Assembly (NCBI GenBank): GCA_020721445.1
Contig: DYMU01000025.1
Span: forward strand, 1-32,584
DNA from: Gemmobacter nectariphilus
Lineage (GTDB): Bacteria; Pseudomonadota; Alphaproteobacteria; Rhodobacterales; Rhodobacteraceae
Direction: 5' to 3'
Length of the DNA stretch: 32,584 nucleotides
Positions 16,642 through 24,125 of the stretch are shown here, piece by piece. Position 1 is the first letter of the stretch. The number at the start of each line of letters is the position of its first letter. The notes beneath the pieces are model-generated. The model was not told where the DNA came from. It was given only the letters and a program-made list of their open reading frames with translations, and did not search any database. The position numbers and the translations under genes were made by a program.

Positions 16642-16670
16642 TTGCGCTTTGCCATGGCACAGGCTATCCT
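16642..16670 (+). promoter_or_regulatory. Candidate promoter of the TetR gene
   Basis: TTGCGC (16642-16647) and TATCCT (16665-16670) are 17 bases apart. They begin two bases after the preceding stop codon. The -10 box touches the TetR-type palindrome, as expected for an autoregulated repressor. Confidence 0.5.
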
Positions 16671-16683
16671 TGAACAAAGTTCA
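16671..16683. promoter_or_regulatory. Candidate TetR operator
   Basis: TGAACAAAGTTCA is an inverted repeat with 5-bp arms around AAA, lying between the -10 box and the ATG at 16696. Size and position are typical for a TetR-family repressor controlling its own gene. Binding is inferred. Confidence 0.5.
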
Positions 16684-16695
16684 CCGAGGCAAGCG

Positions 16696-17313
16696 ATGGC
16701 CAAGACACCGACCAAGACCGAAGCGCGCCGCGAAGACCTGCGTGCGCGCCTGACCGACATTGCCGAGCGGGTGATTGCCGAACAGGGTCTGCCCGCGCTG
16801 AAAGCCCGCGATCTGGCGGCCGAGGCTGGCTGTTCGGTGGGGGCGATCTACAACGCCTTTGCCGATCTCAATGATCTGGTGATGGCGGTAAACGGGCGCA
16901 CCTTTCAGCAGCTTGGCGCAGCGGTCACCGCATCGCTTGACGGCCGCGCCCTGCCACCGCGCGATGCGCTGATCACCATGTCACACGCCTATCTGCACTT
17001 TGCCGCGACCCATACCCGGTCATGGCGGGCGCTGTTCGATCTGGAAATGTCAACCGATGCCGCCGTGCCGGACTGGTATCTTGCCGAACTGGCCAAGCTG
17101 TTTGCCATCATCGCAGCCCCCTTGCGCCAGATCTTTCCTGATTGGCCGGCGGCCCAGATCGACCTAATGACGCGGGCGCTGTTTTCATCGGTGCATGGCA
17201 TCGTACTGCTGGGTCTGGAAAGGCGCATCTCGGGCGTACCGACCGACCAGATCGAACGCATGATCGCCGTGGTGCTGTCGAACCTTACGTCAGCACCGGA
17301 GGCCGCGACCTAA
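16696..17313 (+). CDS. TetR/AcrR family transcriptional regulator
   Basis: A 205-residue one-component regulator. The N-terminal helix-turn-helix lies at about residues 33-66, with LKARDLAAEAGCSVGAIYNAF as its core. The C-terminal helical domain would bind a ligand and form the dimer; it resembles the WHG/TetR_C type with a conserved Trp-rich HTRSWRALFDLEM stretch. GAGG lies before the ATG at 16696, and an earlier in-frame ATG at 16654 would put the promoter and operator inside the coding region, so I reject it. It ends the plus-strand catabolic cluster and is the only regulator visible there, so it may control those genes as well as itself. Confidence 0.88.
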   Translation: MAKTPTKTEARREDLRARLTDIAERVIAEQGLPALKARDLAAEAGCSVGAIYNAFADLNDLVMAVNGRTFQQLGAAVTASLDGRALPPRDALITMSHAYLHFAATHTRSWRALFDLEMSTDAAVPDWYLAELAKLFAIIAAPLRQIFPDWPAAQIDLMTRALFSSVHGIVLLGLERRISGVPTDQIERMIAVVLSNLTSAPEAAT

Positions 17314-17351
17314 CGCGCCAGCGCCCAGCCTTCGCCATTCGGCCTTCGACC

Positions 17352-17882
17352 TTAATCAACCTGCTGCGGAACGGCACCAAGCCTTGACGTCAGCGCGTCA
17401 AGGTCAAGATCAAGCCGCCGGATATCAAGCTCGTCGAGGAACCTTGCCTCCATCCGGCTGATCGGTCCGGGCAACAGCGCGATATGGCCGGTGCTTGATC
17501 GTTTGGCAATCTGGCGGGCATAGATGCGCAACAACTGGTCATCAAACCGGCAGCCCAGAAACAGGAACGGCCGGCCGGTGCGGCGGTTTTGCACCTCGGC
17601 CGGGATCGGGGTCTGGATGTCGATCTCGGTCAGCACCTCGACATAGTCGCTGTCCGACATCAGGAAGGATGACCCGGGCCGCGCCAGACCATAGGGCTTG
17701 TAGATCAGCGTCGTCCACGCCGGATCGGGGGCCACCACCTCGGTGCCCCGTGCATCATAGGCGCGGGTAAAGGCATCGACCAGCCCGCCCGCCCGGCTGA
17801 CGCCCTGCACCAGCCCCCAATCGCCGCCCCGCCGGCCAAAGGCGGTCAGCAGCGTGTCGTCATACCAGGTGTCCACCACCAT
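17352..17882 (-). pseudogene. SIR2-family protein, 5' truncated
   Basis: The 176 residues match the C-terminal part of a SIR2-like protein of about 300 residues. Family features seen are VVDTWYDD, DWGLVQGVSRAGG, SDSDYVEVLTEIDIQTPIP, FLFLGCRFDDQLLRIYARQIAKRSS and the end FLDELDIRRLDLDLD. The N-terminal NAD-binding region is missing. Homology stops at the ATG near 17882, and within about ten bases the sequence becomes an rnfC fragment on the other strand, so the gene was cut by a rearrangement. From memory, this subtype often lies near nitrogen-fixation genes. A shortened protein could still be made, but no catalytic function is likely. Confidence 0.7.
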
Positions 17883-17890
17883 CGGCGGGC

Positions 17891-18429
17891 GGATATCTGA
17901 CCTGCGATGACCACCTGATGCGCGAGAACGCCGAAGAACTGGTCGATGGCGCGGGCATCATGGGCCGAGCCCTGGGCGTGCACCGCATCATCATCGCCAT
18001 CGAGGCGAACAAGCCCGACGCGATCAGCGCGCTGCGCCGCTTCAAGCAGGCTCTGGGCATCCCGGTGAGCATTTCCGTGGTGCCGACGCAATAACAGATG
18101 GGGTCGGCCAAGCATCTGGTGCTGGCGGTGACCGGCAAGGAAACCCCGGCGCGGGCCCGCATCGCCGAAATCGGCGTGCTGGTCTACAACGTCGGCACCG
18201 CCCATGCGGTGCATCTGGCGGTGCGCTACGGCGAGCCGCTGATTTCGCGCATCGTCACCGTGTCCGGCAGCGCGGTGGCGCGCCAGGCCAATGTGCCGGT
18301 GCTGATCGGAACCCCGGTTGCCGATGTGCTGAACTTTTGTGGCGGCCTTGTGGGCGACCCGGACCGGGTGCTGCTGGGCGGGCCGATGATGGGCCTGCCG
18401 GTGCAGAACCTGCGGGTGCCGGTGGTCAT
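17891..18429 (+). pseudogene. rnfC: rnfC fragment with internal stop, truncated at both ends
   Basis: The reading frame from 17891 matches the middle of RnfC, the NADH-oxidising subunit of the Rnf electron-transport complex. It runs YLTCDDHLMRENAEEL, IIIAIEANKPDAI, VSISVVPTQ, then GSAKHLVLAVTGKETP, VGTAHAVHLAVRYGEP, VLIGTPVADVLNFCGGL and LLGGPMMGLPV. The first part of RnfC is absent. A TAA at 18092-18094 replaces the expected Tyr codon without a frameshift. After LRVPVV the frame meets the tail of rnfE, so the two C-terminal 4Fe-4S clusters are gone. The product could not work. Confidence 0.88.
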
Positions 18430-18674
18430 CCTTGCTGCTGGGGCCGCAGTTCGGCTTTCTGGAACAGACCATTTTCCCCGATTATCCGGGCTTTCTGATC
18501 CTGATCCTGCCACCGGGCGGGTTCATCGTGCTGGGGCTGATCCTGGCTACGAAAGCGGCATTTGACGCCCGCAAACCCGGCACTGAGCAGGAAATCGCCG
18601 CGCGCAGGACCGAACGGGTGTTCACGGCGGCAGGCAGCCTTGACGCAGTATCTGACACAAGCGAGGCATCATGA
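18430..18674 (+). pseudogene. rnfE: rnfE 3' fragment
   Basis: From about 18430, one frame off the rnfC fragment, the sequence encodes the end of RnfE: LLGPQFGFLEQTIF, then FLILILPPGGFIVLGLILATK, followed by a charged tail. E. coli RsxE ends with a comparable LLG...FLLAMLPPGAFIGLGL region. Only the last membrane segment of about six remains, so the protein is lost. Its stop overlaps the rnfH start as ATGA, the spacing expected in an intact operon. The junction at about 18427-18432 implies a deletion of the end of rnfC, all of rnfD and rnfG, and most of rnfE. Confidence 0.85.
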
Positions 18675-18928
18675 TCGTCGGCGTCGCCTATGCCAAACCC
18701 ACCGTGCAGGTCTGGAAACACGTCGATGTGCCGGAAACCGCAACCGCGCGCGACGCCATCGACCGCTCGGGCCTGCTGGCGCAATTTCCTGAAATCGACC
18801 TTGCGGTGATGAAGATCGGCATCTTCGGGCAGATCTGCACGCTGGACCGGCCGCTGAAGGCAGGCGACCGGGTCGAGATCTACCGCCCCATCCACCCCGA
18901 GGCCGAACTGCTTGAAAAAAAGCGCTGA
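18671..18928 (+). CDS. rnfH: RnfH family protein
   Basis: An 85-residue complete RnfH (UPF0125) protein with the small beta-grasp fold. The markers are VAYAKPTVQVWKHVDVP near the start, ARDAIDRSGLLAQFPEID in the middle and LKAGDRVEIYRPIHPE at the end. The role of RnfH is not settled; in Rhodobacter it belongs to the rnfABCDGEH operon. Here it is the only intact member. It has no stop or frameshift and keeps its ATGA overlap with the rnfE remnant. It may be a leftover that has not yet decayed or may have a role independent of the complex. The flavoprotein gene follows 33 bases later. Confidence 0.88.
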   Translation: MIVGVAYAKPTVQVWKHVDVPETATARDAIDRSGLLAQFPEIDLAVMKIGIFGQICTLDRPLKAGDRVEIYRPIHPEAELLEKKR

Positions 18929-18961
18929 CCTGCCCCCCTTCGCCCCAAAGGAGACCGTCCG

Positions 18962-19960
18962 ATGTTCACGCCCAGCCGCCGCCACTTTGCCCTTGGTCTG
19001 ATGGCCGCCACCATGACGGCCGGCACCGGCCTTGCGATCTTGCCAAAGGACCGGCTGGCCGTTGTCGGCGGTGGCCCGGCGGGCGCCCATGCCGCCCTGG
19101 CCTTGCGGGCTGCCCATCCCAAGGCGACGGTTCTGTTGCTGGAACGCGACCCCACACGCCTTGGCCGCGGCCTTGATGCGGCGCCGGCGCGCTTTGACCG
19201 GCCGGGGGCAGGTGTCAGCCTTGACACGCTGCGCCGCGCCGGGGTCGAGGTGGTGCTGGATGACGTGACACAAATCGACTGGACCGCCGCCCGCCTGGCG
19301 CTGTTCTCGGGCCGGCGGCTTGCCTTTGACCGGCTGTTTGTGGCCCCCGGCACCGCGCCGCGCCCCGAATCGATCGCCGGGCTGGATGCCATGGCCCGCC
19401 ACGCCTCGCCCGCCGCCTGGGGCACCCCGCATGAGGCGCGCCGGCTGACAGCGCAACTGGCTGCGCTGCGCGACAACGGCCATGTGGTGCTGCGCCTGCC
19501 GCCAAGGGGCCAAAGCCATCCGCAAGCAGCACTTGACCGCGCGCTGACCCTGGCGCGCCTGCTTGCCATCCGGCGGACCGCAGCCCGGCTGACCGTGCTG
19601 GACGAAAGCACCGACAACCGCCTTGCCACCATTTTTGCACAACAGGCGGCGGATCAGCGCCTTGCGGGCCAGACCGCATGGCTGACCGCGCAGGACGGCG
19701 CGTTGGTGCGCGCGGTCGACGTCCGCCGGGGCTGGATCGAGACCGACGCCGGACGGCTGACCGCCGATGTGGTGAACTTCATCCCGCCACTGCAAGCCGG
19801 GGCCATCGCCCGCAGCGCCGACCTGACCGACGCCAGCGGTTGGTGCCCCTGCACGGCCACCGGCCATTCCACACACTGCACCGAGGCCGTCATCCTGGGC
19901 GACGCCCGCAAGGGCGCGGTGCGGACACTCGCGGCTGCGCTGGAGTCGGCACGGGTGTAA
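18962..19960 (+). CDS. FAD-dependent oxidoreductase related to flavocytochrome c sulfide dehydrogenase
   Basis: A 332-residue flavoprotein, shorter than the roughly 420 residues usual for FccB/SoxF-type proteins. SRRHFALGLMAATMTAG at the N-terminus looks like a twin-arginine export signal. LAVVGGGPAGAHAALALRAA is the FAD dinucleotide fold, and LAFDRLFVAPGTAPR and VNFIPPLQAGAIA match later conserved segments. The CPxSN motif, whose cysteine contacts FAD in sulfide dehydrogenases, is not present, nor is the partner cysteine; RLPPRGQSHPQ stands in its place. The C-terminal flavin-binding domain is short. Sulfide oxidation is therefore unlikely. AAAGGAG precedes the ATG. It follows rnfH closely and may have been in the same operon. 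Confidence 0.72.
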   Translation: MFTPSRRHFALGLMAATMTAGTGLAILPKDRLAVVGGGPAGAHAALALRAAHPKATVLLLERDPTRLGRGLDAAPARFDRPGAGVSLDTLRRAGVEVVLDDVTQIDWTAARLALFSGRRLAFDRLFVAPGTAPRPESIAGLDAMARHASPAAWGTPHEARRLTAQLAALRDNGHVVLRLPPRGQSHPQAALDRALTLARLLAIRRTAARLTVLDESTDNRLATIFAQQAADQRLAGQTAWLTAQDGALVRAVDVRRGWIETDAGRLTADVVNFIPPLQAGAIARSADLTDASGWCPCTATGHSTHCTEAVILGDARKGAVRTLAAALESARV

Positions 19961-19980
19961 AGGGGCGGGGCTTCGGGCGG

Positions 19981-19998
19981 CGCCCCCCACCGGGGGCG
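19981..19998. other. GC hairpin between convergent genes
   Basis: CGCCCCC and GGGGGCG pair around CACC, 21 bases after the flavoprotein stop. There is no T-run, so a factor-independent terminator is doubtful. It resembles the hairpin part of the dispersed element without the GTATTT tail. Confidence 0.45.
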
Positions 19999-20139
19999 TG
20001 GCAGATTGGTCATCGGAGTGCGGGGTGCGGCCTGTTGGCAACGGGCTGGCTGTTCAAAGTCCCTGAAAACCGTTGCCCCTCGCCGGCCAACCCACGCCAT
20101 ACTGATCGCTGTCAACGACCTTTCCCAGACTTTGGAAAA

Positions 20140-21939
20140 TCAGGAATCCATCTTCAGCGCCGAAATAAACGCCTCTTGCGGGATCTCGACCTTGCCGAAC
20201 TGGCGCATCTTCTTCTTGCCGGCCTTTTGCTTGTCCAGCAGCTTGCGCTTTCGCGTGGCGTCGCCACCATAGCATTTCGCGGTCACGTCCTTGCGCATGG
20301 CACTCAACGTCTCACGCGCGATCACCCGGGCGCCAATCGCGGCCTGGATCGGGATCTTGAACATATGCCGGGGGATCAGTTCTTTCAGCTTTTCCACCAT
20401 CGCCCGGCCCCGGGCCTCGGCACGGTCGCGGTGGACCATCATCGACAGGGCATCCACCGGTTCCTCGTTCACCAGGATCGACATCTTGACCAGAAAATCC
20501 TCACGGTATTCGCTGATCACATAGTCAAAGCTGGCATAGCCCTTGGTGACCGATTTCAGCCGGTCGTAGAAATCGAACACCACCTCGGCCAACGGCAGGT
20601 CATAGACCACCATGGCGCGGTTGCCGGCATAGGACAGGTCCATCTGGATGCCGCGGCGGTCCTGGCACAGCTTGAGGATATCGCCGAGGTATTCGTCGGG
20701 CACCATGATGGTGGCCTTGATCCGCGGTTCGGTGATGTGGTCGATATAGGTCAGGTCGGGCATGTCGGCGGGGTTGTGCAGATCGCGCACCTCGCCGTCC
20801 TTCATGTGCAGCTTGAACACCACCGAAGGGGCTGTGGTTATCAGGTCAAGGTCATACTCACGCTCCAGCCGGTCGCGGATCACCTCAAGGTGCAACAGGC
20901 CCAGAAAGCCGCAGCGAAAGCCAAAGCCAAGGGCGGCACTGGTTTCCATTTCGGAACTGAACGACGCATCATTCAGTTGCAGCTTTTCGATGGCGTCGCG
21001 CAGGTCTTCGAAATCATTGGCATCGACCGGAAACAGCCCGCAGAACACCACCGGTTGCGCCGGCTTGAAGCCGGGCAGCGGGGTTTCGCAACCCTTGCGC
21101 TCGGTGGTGATGGTGTCGCCCACCCGGGTGTCGCGCACCTGCTTGATCGAGCCGGTCCAGATGCCGATCTCGCCCGGCCCCAGCTCGTCAATATCCACCA
21201 TCTGCGGCTTCAGCACCGCCAGCTTGTCAACGCCGTAGACCGCGTTGGTCTGCATCATCTTGATGCGGTCGCCCTTGCGGATCACCCCGTCGATGACGCG
21301 GATCATCACGACCACGCCCAGATAGCTGTCATACCACGAATCAACCAGCATCGCCTTCAACGGCGCATCGCGGTCGCCCTTGGGCGCGGGCAGGCGGGTA
21401 ACGATTGCCTCCAGCACGTCAGGGATACCAAGGCCGGATTTGGCCGAGATGTTGATGGCTTGCGACGCATCCAGCCCGATCACATCCTCGATCTGCTGCT
21501 TGACCCGTTCGGGCTCGGCTGCCGGCAAGTCGATCTTGTTCAGGACCGGCACAATCTCGTGCCCCGCATCCAGCGCCTGATAGACGTTGGCCAGTGTCTG
21601 CGCCTCAACCCCCTGCGACGCATCCACCACCAGCAGGCTGCCTTCAACGGCCCGCATGCTGCGTGACACTTCATAGGCAAAGTCAACGTGGCCGGGGGTG
21701 TCGATCAGGTTCAGGATATAGGTCTTGCCATCCTTGGCCGGGTATTCGATCCGCACCGTGTTGGCCTTGATGGTGATGCCACGTTCGCGTTCGATATCCA
21801 TGCTGTCCAGCATCTGCGCCTTCATATCGCGCGCAGCCACCGTTCCGGTCAACTGAATGAGCCGGTCGGCAAGGGTGGATTTGCCGTGGTCGATATGGGC
21901 CACGATCGAGAAATTGCGGATGAGATCAAGCTGGGTCAT
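20140..21939 (-). CDS. lepA: Elongation factor 4 (LepA)
   Basis: A 599-residue translational GTPase of exactly the usual LepA length. AHIDHGKST (14-22), DTPGH (80-84) and NKID (134-137) are the G1, G3 and G4 motifs. The C-terminal LepA-specific region has [25 protein letters not shown] followed by the conserved IPQEAFI. It binds the ribosome and is thought to promote back-translocation or correct ribosome assembly under stress. The start at 21939 gives the family N-terminus; an ATG three codons earlier is equally possible, as neither has a strong ribosome-binding site. It converges on the flavoprotein gene. Confidence 0.97.
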   Translation of the reverse strand: MTQLDLIRNFSIVAHIDHGKSTLADRLIQLTGTVAARDMKAQMLDSMDIERERGITIKANTVRIEYPAKDGKTYILNLIDTPGHVDFAYEVSRSMRAVEGSLLVVDASQGVEAQTLANVYQALDAGHEIVPVLNKIDLPAAEPERVKQQIEDVIGLDASQAINISAKSGLGIPDVLEAIVTRLPAPKGDRDAPLKAMLVDSWYDSYLGVVVMIRVIDGVIRKGDRIKMMQTNAVYGVDKLAVLKPQMVDIDELGPGEIGIWTGSIKQVRDTRVGDTITTERKGCETPLPGFKPAQPVVFCGLFPVDANDFEDLRDAIEKLQLNDASFSSEMETSAALGFGFRCGFLGLLHLEVIRDRLEREYDLDLITTAPSVVFKLHMKDGEVRDLHNPADMPDLTYIDHITEPRIKATIMVPDEYLGDILKLCQDRRGIQMDLSYAGNRAMVVYDLPLAEVVFDFYDRLKSVTKGYASFDYVISEYREDFLVKMSILVNEEPVDALSMMVHRDRAEARGRAMVEKLKELIPRHMFKIPIQAAIGARVIARETLSAMRKDVTAKCYGGDATRKRKLLDKQKAGKKKMRQFGKVEIPQEAFISALKMDS

Positions 21940-22306
21940 GGGCCGCATATAGCTTGGAAATATGGGGGCGGGAAGGGGTTTGCGCGCAGCGTTTCGGATT
22001 GCGCGTGATGGTCTGTTGCACGGCCTGCCAGCGACCGGCCCTTGTGGGTGATTCTGCGCGGCGTGACGCAGGCCCGCCGTGCGAGGGCAAGCCGCGCGTT
22101 GGCAGGCAAGTCCCTTGTTTTGCGATTCCACCCCTGATCTTGTAGCGTTTGCGACGCAGACCACGAACCATGGCCTGTCTGGCCGATACGCCAGCCAATC
22201 GCGCGGTGGCATTGTAAGAACGGCTACGATTTGGCATGCTGCCATGGCAAAACAAGGATCGAAGCGGTGGGTTTCCCCCCCGTATCCGGCAAAGAGGCAG
22301 TGAACC
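21940..22306. other. 367-base intergenic region, lepA to small secreted protein
   Basis: This gap lies between two divergent genes, so it should hold the promoters of both. I found no open frame with a recognisable product, no tRNA and no convincing terminator. No -35/-10 pair with good match and spacing stood out on either strand. The plus-strand gene has GAGG near its start. Confidence 0.5.
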
Positions 22307-22618
22307 ATGAAACCAGTTGTGCAGGCGGCCTGTGTCGGCCTTTTGCTTTCCCTGACCGCAACCACCGCCGTGGCCGGCCCGATCGAGCGGGCCTGCCTGC
22401 AATCAGACCGGCAGGCCGCCAACCGCCAGGTCTGCGCCTGTATTCAGCAGGTGGCCGATATGACGCTGCGCGGCACCGATCAGCGCAAGGCGGCGGTGTT
22501 CTTCAGGGACCCTGAACGGGCGCAAAGCGTGCGCATGTCAAAATCCAACGCCGACAATGACTTCTGGGCGCGCTACAAAAGCTTTGGCGAACAGGCCGAG
22601 GCCTATTGCGCGCAGTGA
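22307..22618 (+). CDS. Small secreted protein, conserved hypothetical
   Basis: A 103-residue protein with a clear Sec signal peptide: [23 protein letters not shown] with likely cleavage near residue 23. The mature part is about 80 residues with the cysteine pattern [18 protein letters not shown] and a last cysteine at AYCAQ, so four cysteines could form disulfides in the periplasm. Related short proteins in Rhodobacteraceae are sometimes labelled arginine transporter, a label the sequence does not support: it has no membrane segments beyond the signal. Function is unknown. Its last 16 bases overlap the end of the convergent phosphatase gene. Confidence 0.8.
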   Translation: MKPVVQAACVGLLLSLTATTAVAGPIERACLQSDRQAANRQVCACIQQVADMTLRGTDQRKAAVFFRDPERAQSVRMSKSNADNDFWARYKSFGEQAEAYCAQ

Positions 22619-23070
22619 TCCGCGCGTAATGCCCGGATCAGACCGGCCGCGGCGGCCTCGACCAGATCCAGCGTCTGGTCGAAATCGCCGGTAAAATACG
22701 GATCGGGCAGATCGGTCAGCCCGGTTTGGGCTGCATGGCTCAGGAACAATTCGGGCGCGGTGCCCTGACCTTGGCGCAGGTGCAAGACATCGCGCAAATT
22801 GGTGCTGTCCATCACCACGATCCGGTCAAACCGCGTGAAATCGGGCCGGTTCACCTGCCGCGCCCGCAGCGGGCGCAGGTCATAGCCACGTCGGGCGGCG
22901 GCAGCAATCATCGGCGGATGCGGTGGCGCGCCCACATGCCAGCCGCCGGTGCCCGCGCTGTCCACCACAACCTCCAGCCCGGCCTGATGCGCCAACTGCC
23001 GAAACACCACATCGGCGGTGGGGGATCGGCAGATGTTGCCAAGGCAGACAAACAGGATACGATGCGTCAT
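22603..23070 (-). CDS. Low-molecular-weight protein-tyrosine phosphatase
   Basis: A 155-residue LMW-PTP, a cysteine phosphatase that acts on phosphotyrosine or, in some relatives, arsenate. The P-loop CLGNICRSP is at the N-terminus with the nucleophile Cys and Arg in CxxxxxR spacing. The general-acid loop is DPYFTGDFD near residue 125. SAGTGGWHVG and VMDSTNLRDVL are typical intermediate segments. Length matches the family. The ATG at 23070 was chosen because family members begin a few residues before the P-loop; the ribosome-binding site is weak. No tyrosine kinase or exopolysaccharide gene is nearby, so the partner is unknown. Its end overlaps the convergent secreted-protein gene by 16 bases. 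Confidence 0.93.
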   Translation of the reverse strand: MTHRILFVCLGNICRSPTADVVFRQLAHQAGLEVVVDSAGTGGWHVGAPPHPPMIAAAARRGYDLRPLRARQVNRPDFTRFDRIVVMDSTNLRDVLHLRQGQGTAPELFLSHAAQTGLTDLPDPYFTGDFDQTLDLVEAAAAGLIRALRADHCAQ

Positions 23071-23136
23071 GTCACACAGGATGCCACATGCGCAGGGCGC
23101 GGCAAAGCCCCCTGCCCCGTGGAATGGCAAGCCAGC

Positions 23137-23682
23137 CTAGCCGCCGGTCTTCTGGCCCGGCATGCCGTTACCCATGGCGCCGCCCATATTGCCGCCCATA
23201 TTGCCCATGCCAGCGCCCATCGCCGCGGGTTTGCGGTCATTGTCCAGCGGCACCTCGACGATGACCTCGCCCGCCTGTTCAAACACCAAGGTCAGCGGGA
23301 ACACCTCACCGGGTGCCAGGTCACGGGTCAGCCCCATCAGCATGACGTGGTCGCCGCCCCGGGCCAGGGCGTGGCTCTCACCACTGGCAATGGCAAAGCC
23401 TTCGGGCACATGCAACATCTGCATGATGCCCTGACCATCGTCCTTGTGGGTGTGCAGTTCCACCTTTTTCGCCACATCGGCACGGGCGTCGATCAGGCGG
23501 TCATCGCTGCCGGTATTGTTCTGGATGACAAAAAACACGGCACCCGATTTTCCCATGCCGCCCATGGCGCGGGCATAGGGGTCTTGGATTTGAATACCCT
23601 CGGGCAGATCCTCGGCGGCAAGCGGAAACGACAACGCAACAACAGCCGCCGCAGCGGCCAACAGGGTGCGATAAGCAGACAT
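23137..23682 (-). CDS. Periplasmic copper chaperone PCu(A)C
   Basis: A 181-residue secreted copper-binding protein. A signal peptide covers about residues 1-23. The PCu(A)C copper site is visible as VELHTH (His77-His79), MQM (Met87, Met89) and HVM (His112, Met114), in the H-x10-M-x21-HxM style arrangement. The C-terminal 30 residues are very rich in Met and Gly (MGAGMGNMGGNMGGAMGNGM), an extra likely copper-binding tail. In relatives it delivers Cu(I) to the CuA centre of cytochrome c oxidase. AAGGAA precedes the ATG at 23682. It follows the DUF2946-like gene by 43 bases on the same strand, so the two probably form a copper-handling unit. Confidence 0.93.
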   Translation of the reverse strand: MSAYRTLLAAAAAVVALSFPLAAEDLPEGIQIQDPYARAMGGMGKSGAVFFVIQNNTGSDDRLIDARADVAKKVELHTHKDDGQGIMQMLHVPEGFAIASGESHALARGGDHVMLMGLTRDLAPGEVFPLTLVFEQAGEVIVEVPLDNDRKPAAMGAGMGNMGGNMGGAMGNGMPGQKTGG

Positions 23683-23725
23683 GGCAGATTTCCTTGAATG
23701 GGGGGGATGTAAGGCCGAACCGCGA

Positions 23726-24070
23726 TTACAGCGCCGTCGGCGGCCCCCGCGCCTGTGGCGGCAGCGAAACCTGCGGCGCGGCCCGCGCATCCGTTGGCGG
23801 CAGCAGCACGGATCTGCGCGCTACTTGGCCCCGCCCGACCGGCAGCACCGGCACCACCGCCAGACCAAACCCCGCCAGACAATCCGGGCAGGGATGCATC
23901 GGACCGGTCGGGTTGCCATCGGCGTCCAGCGCCACGGTCACAACACCAGCGCCCGAACAGAGCGTCACCTCGGTCACGCCGATGGCACCGACCCGGGCAA
24001 CCGCCATCGTCCCCGACACCAGGCCAAGGACCATCGACAGCATCAGCGCAAGGAACAGCCGTATCTGCAT
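23726..24070 (-). CDS. DUF2946-like secreted protein, probable copper-associated
   Basis: A 114-residue protein with an N-terminal hydrophobic segment (about residues 4-24) that acts as signal or anchor. The middle has TLCSGAGVVTVALDADGNP followed by MHPCPDC, close to the histidine-cysteine pattern I associate with DUF2946-type proteins, which often sit beside copper genes. A second hydrophobic stretch (about 64-77) follows, and the tail is proline- and arginine-rich. The Cys and His could bind copper. It directly precedes the PCu(A)C gene on the same strand. The ribosome-binding site is weak, so the exact start is uncertain. Confidence 0.62.
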   Translation of the reverse strand: MQIRLFLALMLSMVLGLVSGTMAVARVGAIGVTEVTLCSGAGVVTVALDADGNPTGPMHPCPDCLAGFGLAVVPVLPVGRGQVARRSVLLPPTDARAAPQVSLPPQARGPPTAL

Positions 24071-24125
24071 CGGCTGAACTTAAGGGTGCCCAACCGCAAA
24101 GGAAAGGCCCCGCGTCACCACAACG

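Noticed and set aside
17846-18472. 208-residue minus-strand frame across the rnfC remnant
   Set aside because: The plus strand gives clear RnfC homology; the minus frame is a His/Arg-rich shadow that crosses the breakpoint.
17891-18674. rnf breakage explained only by sequencing error
   Set aside because: One base could explain the TAA, but not the missing halves of rnfC and rnfE or the switch to a gene on the other strand.
19678-21666. 662-residue plus-strand frame opposite lepA
   Set aside because: lepA on the other strand is unmistakable and full length; the opposite frame has shadow-like composition.
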